This document shows positions 6,351-10,430 of a stretch of 10,430 bases of DNA, piece after piece. Location of the stretch: NCBI GenBank assembly GCA_028287665.1, contig JAQBPF010000426.1, positions 1 to 10,430 on the forward strand. Reading direction: 5' to 3'. Origin of the DNA: Deinococcus sp. GTDB lineage: Bacteria > Deinococcota > Deinococci > Deinococcales > Deinococcaceae. The translations under genes and the position numbers were made by a program. Numbering within the stretch: position 1 is the first letter of the stretch; the number at the start of each line of letters is the position of its first letter. The notes beneath the pieces were generated by a model, which made no database searches, was not told the origin of the DNA, and worked only from the letters and a program-made list of their open reading frames with translations.

Positions 6351-6373
6351 CTATTCGCCGTTCTACCTGGCGT

Positions 6374-7693
6374 TTAGCTTCCCTTCTCTCCCGGCTGATC
6401 GTCGTCAAAGTACTCGAAGCGGAAGGTGCCGATTTCTACGGTATCGCCTTCGCGTGCGCCTGCCCGCTTCAGTGCCCGGTAAAGGCCCTGGCGCTTGAAC
6501 AGGTTCGATAGGTACTCGGCAGCGTCGTCGAGGTGGCGGGCAAAGCGGGTGATCTTCTCGGCAAAGCCGCCGCCGTGCACTTCCCACACGCGCTCGAATT
6601 CGCCACCGGGTTTGGTGGGTTCGTCTTCGCGGTAGACCACCGTGAGGGCTTCCTCGCGCACGTCTTCCACTTCGATTTCCAGCGCGTTTTGCTGCGCCCA
6701 CAGTTCGCGGTCGGGCAGCATGGCAAACACGTTGTCGCGCAGTTCAGTCAGGCCGATCTTCTCTTTGGCACTGACGCGCAAAATGGGCAGGCCAAAGTCC
6801 AGCAGCTCGTCTTCCACCATCTGAGCGATGTCTTCTTCGACCAGTTCCACTTTGTTCAGCGCGATCAGGGCCACGTTGCCCAGCAGGCTCGGATCATAGC
6901 TCTGCAACTCGGATTGCAGGCTCCGCATTTCCTCGATGGGATTGCGGGTCACGTCCAGCACGTAAATCAGCAGGCGGGTGCGGCTGATATGACGCAGGAA
7001 TTCCAGCCCCAGCCCTTTGCCCTCGCTGGCTCCCTCGATGATGCCGGGAATGTCGGCCAGCGTAAAACGGTCATCGGTGTCCACGCGGTCAACCACGCCC
7101 AGAATGGGGGAGAGGGTCGTAAACGGATAGGCAGCGATGGCCGGATTGGCCCGCGACATGGCGGCCAGCAGGCTGGATTTGCCCGCGTTGGGGTAGCCCA
7201 CCAGACCTACATCGGCGATCAGGCGCAGTTCCAGGCGAACGCGCCGCTTTTCGCCGGGCGTGCCCAACTCGGCAAAACGGGGAGCCTGCCGGGTGCTGCT
7301 GGCAAACGTGGAGTTGCCGCGCCCGCCGAAGCCGCCGCGTGCAATGACTTTTTCCTGACCCACGCGCACCAGATCGGCAATCACGCGCCCGGTGTCTTCA
7401 TCAAAGGCGGTGGTGCCCACGGGAACTTCGATGTAGATGTCGTCGCCGTCTGCGCCCTGCCGGAGTCGGCCTTCGCCGTATGCACCGTTTGCGCCCTTAA
7501 ATTTGCGCTTGCCGACCAGCCGCTCCAGGCTTTCTACGCCTTCGATGGCCCGCAGGATGATGCTGCCGCCGCGTCCGCCGTGCCCACCATCGGGGCCGCC
7601 CTTTTCCATAAATTTGGCGCGGTGAAAGCTCATCGACCCGTCGCCGCCATTTCCAGCTGCTACTTCAATATTTAAAACGTCACGAAATGCCAT
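6374..7693 (-). CDS. obg: GTPase Obg (CgtA), large ribosomal subunit assembly GTPase
   Basis: This is a full-length 439-residue Obg. The glycine-rich Obg fold spans about 1-158 (repeated GG turns such as GGDGS and GGHGGRGG). The G domain spans about 159-327, with P-loop GYPNAGKSS (166-174), FTT switch I (191-193), DIPG (214-217) and SAKE (308-311). The OCT domain runs from about 347 to 430, followed by a short acidic tail. Obg binds GTP and GDP with low affinity and acts in 50S maturation and stress signalling. The guanine-specificity motif reads NKVE (280-283) where NKxD is usual. ATG 7693 is chosen because AGAGGT lies 4 nt upstream and the protein then begins with the usual MxFxD; the in-frame 23-residue extension to 7762 has no family resemblance and overlaps the terminator hairpin. 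It is the last gene of rplU-rpmA-obg. Confidence 0.97.
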   Translation of the reverse strand: MAFRDVLNIEVAAGNGGDGSMSFHRAKFMEKGGPDGGHGGRGGSIILRAIEGVESLERLVGKRKFKGANGAYGEGRLRQGADGDDIYIEVPVGTTAFDEDTGRVIADLVRVGQEKVIARGGFGGRGNSTFASSTRQAPRFAELGTPGEKRRVRLELRLIADVGLVGYPNAGKSSLLAAMSRANPAIAAYPFTTLSPILGVVDRVDTDDRFTLADIPGIIEGASEGKGLGLEFLRHISRTRLLIYVLDVTRNPIEEMRSLQSELQSYDPSLLGNVALIALNKVELVEEDIAQMVEDELLDFGLPILRVSAKEKIGLTELRDNVFAMLPDRELWAQQNALEIEVEDVREEALTVVYREDEPTKPGGEFERVWEVHGGGFAEKITRFARHLDDAAEYLSNLFKRQGLYRALKRAGAREGDTVEIGTFRFEYFDDDQPGEKGS

Positions 7694-7730
7694 GTGTACC
7701 TCTGGTTGTTGATGCCCTTTGCCCCAGTCC

Positions 7731-7770
7731 AAACAAAGCACGCCCTGCCACCCATGCGGCAAGGCGTGCT
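7731..7770 (-). terminator. Terminator or attenuator hairpin between rpmA and obg
   Basis: On the minus strand AGCACGCCTTGCC (from 7770) pairs with GGCAGGGCGTGCT (to 7737): 13 bp with one U-G wobble and an 8-nt loop, followed by TTGTTTGG. On the plus strand the wobble becomes a C-A mismatch, so the structure suits minus-strand RNA. It starts 17 nt after the rpmA stop and ends 44 nt before the obg start, so it may lower obg expression relative to the ribosomal proteins. Confidence 0.7.
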
Positions 7771-7786
7771 GCGTTCGCGCCTGATC

Positions 7787-8062
7787 TCAGTCGGCAGCGA
7801 GTTCGGGGGCAGCCACTTCGATGGAGATGAAGCGGCCCGTTGCGCCCTTGTTGGTAAACACGACTTTGCCGTGCTCGAGGGCAAACAGCGTGTGGTCGCG
7901 GCCCATGCCCACGTTGGGGCCAGCCTTGAACTTGGTGCCGCGCTGACGCACGAGGATGTTGCCTGCCAGAACCTGCTCGCCGCCAAACTTCTTGACGCCG
8001 AGGTACTTGGGCTGGCTGTCACGACCGTTCTTGGAAGAACCTACGCCTTTCTTGTGTGCCAT
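7787..8062 (-). CDS. rpmA: Large subunit ribosomal protein L27 (bL27)
   Basis: This 91-residue protein is a normal-length bL27 that sits near the peptidyl transferase centre of the 50S subunit. It starts [16 protein letters not shown], where the mobile basic N-terminus reaches toward the P-site tRNA, and continues with the family signature [20 protein letters not shown] (20-39) and [20 protein letters not shown] (42-61). No Firmicute-type cleavable N-terminal extension is present. The start at 8062 is supported by AAGGTGA 6 nt upstream, which overlaps the rplU stop codon region. Only 11 nt separate rplU and rpmA, so they are co-transcribed. A hairpin terminator or attenuator follows before obg. 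Confidence 0.98.
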   Translation of the reverse strand: MAHKKGVGSSKNGRDSQPKYLGVKKFGGEQVLAGNILVRQRGTKFKAGPNVGMGRDHTLFALEHGKVVFTNKGATGRFISIEVAAPELAAD

Positions 8063-8073
8063 TTCAGTTCACC

Positions 8074-8376
8074 TTACCCTTTGATGCCGAGAATTTTGAT
8101 GGCCGTAAAGCCCTGGCGGTGGCCGGTGCGCTTGCGGTACTGCACGCCGCTCTTGTACTTGCGGACGTAGATTTTGTCGCCGCGTCCGTGTGCCATGACT
8201 TCGGCCTGAACCGTAAAGTTGCTCACGGCGTCGCCGAACAGGGCGTTGTCGCCGCCCACGAAGAGGGGCTTCAGATCCATCTTGTCGCCCGTTTCAGCCT
8301 TCAGGTTCTCAACGCGCAAGACGTCGCCTTCCTGCACGCGGTACTGCTTGCCGCCCGTTTGAATAATTGCAAACAT
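8074..8376 (-). CDS. rplU: Large subunit ribosomal protein L21 (bL21)
   Basis: This 100-residue bL21 binds 23S rRNA in the 50S subunit. It starts [20 protein letters not shown] (1-20), the classic L21 N-terminus, and carries the C-terminal [16 protein letters not shown] stretch (72-87) that matches the L21 signature. ATG 8376 has a strong AGGAGG 8 nt upstream and gives the usual length. A 20-residue in-frame extension to 8436 is Gly/Pro-rich, would contain the ribosome-binding site, and is rejected. It is the first gene of the rplU-rpmA-obg cluster, with no gene on this strand for several hundred bases upstream, so the promoter should lie in 8377-8778. Confidence 0.98.
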   Translation of the reverse strand: MFAIIQTGGKQYRVQEGDVLRVENLKAETGDKMDLKPLFVGGDNALFGDAVSNFTVQAEVMAHGRGDKIYVRKYKSGVQYRKRTGHRQGFTAIKILGIKG

Positions 8377-8778
8377 CGGTCGTTCCTCCTGCTGTCCCCG
8401 CCCCGGAACGCTGCCGGGCGGGTGCTGCCCACCCACGCAACTAGGCGCGGGTCACCAAGCAAAGACTTTAACACATATCGGGGCGGCCTGCCAGAACCAT
8501 GCAAACATCCCCGAACCGGACTGGAGGCCGGAACGGGTTACAAACATCGGGATCAACACAGAAAACGCTCCCTGCACGCGGCAGGGCCAACCCATAAGGG
8601 CTGGATGTTGGAGGATGGTTGCAGTGTCCGTTCCTGAACGTGTCCTCGCGGTACACGACGGCTCGCTGACGCGAGTCATATTGCTTTGGCCTCCGGCGCG
8701 GCGCACCTGAAGGCGGCCACGACTACCCACCAGCATAGCAGACGCAACTCTGGGCTTCCAGACCGCGTATCTGTGGGC
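8377..8778. other. Gene-free region upstream of rplU, with hairpins
   Basis: No convincing gene or tRNA is visible here. The region should hold the rplU promoter (minus strand), but I see no clean -35/-10 pair; a minus-strand TAAAGT near 8466-8471 fits TANNNT without a -35. Other structures are a GGCTCGC/GCGAGTC hairpin (8660-8677), the palindrome CGTTCCTGAACG (8629-8640) flanked by direct GTGTCC repeats, tandem hairpins at 8570-8604, and a CAAACATC direct repeat (8502-8509 and 8541-8548). If the DUF1232 gene starts at TTG 8686, the region ends there. Confidence 0.5.
8570..8604 (-). promoter_or_regulatory. Tandem hairpins upstream of rplU, possible leader or attenuator
   Basis: On the minus strand CCAGCCC-TTAT-GGGTTGG (8604-8587, one G-U wobble) is followed at once by CCCTGC-CGCGT-GCAGGG (8586-8570) and then AGCGTTTTC. 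The wobble is a mismatch on the plus strand, so minus-strand RNA fits better. The pair lies about 190 nt before rplU. It could be an attenuator, an r-protein autoregulatory leader, or the end of an unseen transcript. It matches no leader class I know. Confidence 0.3.
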
Positions 8779-9141
8779 GTGATTGCCCGCATTCGTCCCA
8801 TCTGGCGTGACGCCCTGGCCCTGCTGTTTGCCCTGACAGACCACCGCACGCCGCTGCCCGCCAAAGCTGCCGCGCTCATTGCCATCATCTACGCCGTCAG
8901 CCCGCTCGATCTGCTGCCCGATCTGACGCCGTTCATAGGCTTGGGGGATGATCTGGTGATCGTGCCGACGATTTTGGCCCTCGCCGCCCGCAGCTTGCCC
9001 GCCCCTGTGCTGCACGACGCCCGCGCCCGCAGTGCCGGAATGCAACGCCGCCTGCCTTGGCTGCTGCCCGCGCTGGGTGCGGCCTTGGTGGTAGGGCTGG
9101 GTTTGTTGGTGTGGGGATTGATCAGAACTTTGGGTGGATGA
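8779..9141 (+). CDS. DUF1232 (YkvA-type) small membrane protein
   Basis: The 120-residue form carries the DUF1232 signature AIIYAVSPLDLLPDLTPFIG (34-53) followed by LGDD (54-57). This motif, SPxDLxPDxxPxxGxxDD, defines a family of unknown function, sometimes linked to membranes. A second hydrophobic segment at about 92-116 looks like a transmembrane helix, preceded by a basic stretch. The start is uncertain: GTG 8779, GTG 8773 and TTG 8686 are in frame with no clear ribosome-binding site. I chose 8779 because MIARIRPIWRDALALLFALT resembles a natural N-terminus, while the 31 extra residues from 8686 are low in structure. The gene is divergent from rplU and 210 nt from the response regulator, so it is probably its own unit. 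Confidence 0.8.
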   Translation: MIARIRPIWRDALALLFALTDHRTPLPAKAAALIAIIYAVSPLDLLPDLTPFIGLGDDLVIVPTILALAARSLPAPVLHDARARSAGMQRRLPWLLPALGAALVVGLGLLVWGLIRTLGG

Positions 9142-9297
9142 CTGCTCAGGATGAACGGCCATCTTTAGCCTCACCAACCTTTCCCGATAGGGTGCGCTGG
9201 GTCAAAGAGGGCTTATACCTCAAAAGCGCCAACTTGTTAGACAAAAAGCTCTTTCACATCCCCATCAGCACCTTTGTTGCCTGCCGCTAAATCCTGC

Positions 9298-9328
9298 TTA
9301 ACCCACCCCTAACCGCCGCGCCTACACT
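9298..9328 (+). promoter_or_regulatory. Candidate promoter of the two-component operon
   Basis: TACACT (9323-9328) fits the TANNNT -10 pattern, and TTAACC (9298-9303) is a weak -35 candidate at 19-nt spacing, longer than ideal. Transcription would start near 9335 and give a leader of roughly 17 nt containing a TGAGG ribosome-binding site (9339-9343). Unlike the three TAGACT genes, this gene is not leaderless. Confidence 0.4.
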
Positions 9329-9351
9329 GAGTGCCGTATGAGGCCCACCCG

Positions 9352-10014
9352 ATGAGACTGCTGCTCGTAGAAGACGATCCCCGCATTGCCGAGCCGACGC
9401 GGGAGGCGCTCCGCGAGGCGGGCTACGTGGTGACGTGGGCGCAGACCGGGCCGGAGGGCTTAGAGGCTGCCATGCTGGGCGACTATGCCCTGCTGATTCT
9501 GGATGTGATGCTGCCCGGAATGGACGGCTTCGAGGTGGCGCGGCAACTGCGTGGGGCAGAGGTGGATTCGGCCATTCTGTTCCTGACGGCGCGGGGCGAA
9601 CTGGGAGACCGCGTGCAGGGGCTGGATTTGGGCGGGGATGCCTACCTCGTCAAACCGTTTGCCATGCCCGAATTGCTGGCGACTCTGCGGGCGTTGTCGC
9701 GCCGGGAGCGGGGGCAGGGTGCGCCGAGGCTGGCCTTTGCGGCGGGGCGCGGCGTGGTGGATACGGTAGCCCGCACAGTGGCGTGGGACGGCGAAGAAGT
9801 GGCCGTGACTGGGCGTGAATACGCCCTGATCGAGGTGCTGGCGCTGGCCCCCGAACGCTGGTTTACCCGCGAGGAACTGCTGGACCGCGTGTGGGGGCCG
9901 GAGTTTGAGGGCGAGGCCCGGATCGTGGACGTGTACGTACGCTACGTGCGGCGCAAGCTGGCGCAGGAAGTCATTTCCAGTGAGCGGGGGCGCGGTTACC
10001 GGGTGGAGAAGTGA
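9352..10014 (+). CDS. OmpR/PhoB-family response regulator
   Basis: This 220-residue two-domain regulator has a receiver domain (about 1-112) with the acidic pair D8/D9, phospho-acceptor D51 in [12 protein letters not shown] (48-59), T79 in FLTA and K101 in KPF. The winged-helix DNA-binding domain (about 125-220) has [20 protein letters not shown], the recognition-helix segment [15 protein letters not shown] and the wing RGRGYRVEK. It should be phosphorylated by the kinase encoded 10 nt downstream and then bind DNA as a dimer. ATG 9352 is preferred over GTG 9331 because GAGG (9340-9343) sits 8 nt upstream and the receiver then begins at the normal MRLLLVEDD. The receiver reads [11 protein letters not shown] where GADDYLVKPF is usual, a mild change. 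Targets cannot be read from the sequence. Confidence 0.95.
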   Translation: MRLLLVEDDPRIAEPTREALREAGYVVTWAQTGPEGLEAAMLGDYALLILDVMLPGMDGFEVARQLRGAEVDSAILFLTARGELGDRVQGLDLGGDAYLVKPFAMPELLATLRALSRRERGQGAPRLAFAAGRGVVDTVARTVAWDGEEVAVTGREYALIEVLALAPERWFTREELLDRVWGPEFEGEARIVDVYVRYVRRKLAQEVISSERGRGYRVEK

Positions 10015-10024
10015 GCGGGCGCTC

Positions 10025-10430
10025 ATGTCCCTAAAATGGCCCCCACTCACCTTGCGGGCACGGTTGGCGCTCTGGGCGGCGTTGGCAACTGGCCTCGCGG
10101 TGATGCTGGTGGCGGGCGGGCTGTACGTCAAGGTCAACGATTTCCTCTTGCGCTCGCAGCAAGACCGCCTGCTCAGTGCCGTCAGTGCCGTGCAGGAGCG
10201 GGTAGAGGGAGAACTGGGCCGCGCCGCTGGGCCGCTGGGGTTGGGCGTGGTGGAAGTCACGGTGGCCGACCTGGAACGCATCGTCAACAGCAATCCGCAG
10301 ACCCGCAACTTGGAACTGCGGCTGGTATCGGTGCAGCTTGGTGTGGTGTCCAAAGTCCAGACGACCAACTTTCCGGCGGGCGTGGGGCTGAACCTCAGAG
10401 ACAATCTGTATCGCCTGAACGACCAACTGA
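10025..10430 (+). CDS. Sensor histidine kinase, N-terminal part (3' end outside window)
   Basis: The frame is open from ATG 10025 to the window end, giving 135 residues. It starts MSLKWPPLTLRARLALWAAL, the common kinase pattern of a basic juxtamembrane stretch and first transmembrane helix (about 13-35). An extracytoplasmic sensor region follows, from about 36, with a predicted helix around FLLRSQQDRLLSAVSAVQER (40-59). The second membrane helix, HAMP, dimerisation and ATPase domains would lie beyond the window, so the kinase call rests on the N-terminal pattern and on position 10 nt after an OmpR-type regulator. No strong ribosome-binding site is visible, and coupling to the upstream gene is likely. 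The sensed signal is unknown. Confidence 0.8.
   Translation, partial: MSLKWPPLTLRARLALWAALATGLAVMLVAGGLYVKVNDFLLRSQQDRLLSAVSAVQERVEGELGRAAGPLGLGVVEVTVADLERIVNSNPQTRNLELRLVSVQLGVVSKVQTTNFPAGVGLNLRDNLYRLNDQL

Larger units (their letters stand above)
6060..6373. other. Gene-free region between convergent cyclophilin and obg genes
   Basis: I find no credible coding in these 314 bases. In order they hold the inverted copy of the 15-mer repeat (6115-6129), flanked by a GAGCAGAG direct repeat (6097-6104 and 6122-6129); a long imperfect hairpin (6143-6201); a strong plus-strand terminator (6221-6281); a small TCACT/AGTGA hairpin with an A-rich loop (6292-6307); and a tandem heptamer repeat (6330-6350). 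The 3' ends of the two flanking genes enclose the whole block. Confidence 0.7.

Noticed and set aside
6533..7675. A 380-codon plus-strand open frame opposite obg
   Set aside because: obg is certain on the other strand, and this translation has shadow composition without motifs.
8377..8436. 20-residue N-terminal extension of L21
   Set aside because: It contains the AGGAGG ribosome-binding site and no L21 resemblance; the standard L21 begins at ATG 8376.
8468..8656. Small minus-strand open frame of 62 codons upstream of rplU
   Set aside because: No ribosome-binding site, no domain, and it runs through the tandem hairpins; probably chance.
9142..9297. AAAGAG/CTCTTT and GAGG/CCTC pairings after the DUF1232 gene, considered as a terminator
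   Set aside because: The arms are short and far apart and no T-run follows.
9331..9351. Longer response regulator from GTG 9331 (MPYEAHP extension)
   Set aside because: The -10 box at 9323-9328 leaves almost no leader for it, while ATG 9352 has GAGG 8 nt upstream and the normal receiver N-terminus.
10013..10024. GAGCG-GG-CGCTC palindrome just before the kinase ATG
   Set aside because: A 2-nt loop cannot form a stable hairpin, and part of it is the regulator's stop codon region; probably chance in GC-rich DNA.

Overview
The window is high-GC bacterial chromosome and most resembles a Deinococcus-type genome. The reasons are GC-rich third codon positions throughout, a tandem pair of M16 peptidases, and the rplU-rpmA-obg cluster. 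In addition, three genes carry a TANNNT -10 box (TAGACT each time) exactly 7 nt before the start codon, the layout expected of leaderless mRNAs, which are abundant in Deinococcus. The genus call is inference from gene content and signals, not from a database match. Most of the window is ordinary core chromosome. I see no prophage, insertion sequence, CRISPR array, tRNA or rRNA, and no clear new multi-gene system.

Layout. 1-603 (+): the C-terminal part of a tandem Lrp-fold protein of the siroheme decarboxylase (AhbA/AhbB, NirDLGH) type, cut by the window start and followed by a hairpin. 726-1001 (+): a 91-residue protein I do not recognise, convergent with a membrane-anchored M23 (LytM-type) peptidase at 1008-1547 (-). 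1642-4279 (+): two overlapping M16 genes. The first has lost the zinc-site histidines but keeps the C-terminal Arg/Tyr pair; the second has the zinc site but lacks that pair, so they look like two halves of one heterodimeric enzyme. 4382-5026 (-): (d)CMP kinase, convergent with the M16 operon across a strong hairpin. 5274-6059 (+): a cyclophilin-type peptidyl-prolyl isomerase made as a lipoprotein. 6060-6373: a gene-free stretch full of hairpins and short repeats. 6374-8376 (-): rplU, rpmA and obg, transcribed in that order, with a hairpin terminator or attenuator between rpmA and obg. 8377-8778: a gene-free stretch upstream of rplU. 8779-9141 (+): a small DUF1232 membrane protein. 9352-10430 (+): an OmpR-type response regulator and the start of its sensor kinase, cut by the window end.

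How the parts work together. rplU, rpmA and obg link ribosomal proteins L21 and L27 with the GTPase that acts in large-subunit assembly. The two M16 subunits are translationally coupled and probably form one cytoplasmic peptidase. The response regulator and kinase form a two-component operon. The M23 peptidase and the lipoprotein isomerase are both predicted to act on the outer face of the cytoplasmic membrane, in peptidoglycan hydrolysis and protein folding. The intergenic regions are the least ordinary part: they hold several hairpins, a 15-mer present in inverted copies 1.8 kb apart, and a tandem CCACGWT heptamer that also builds the arm of a terminator.
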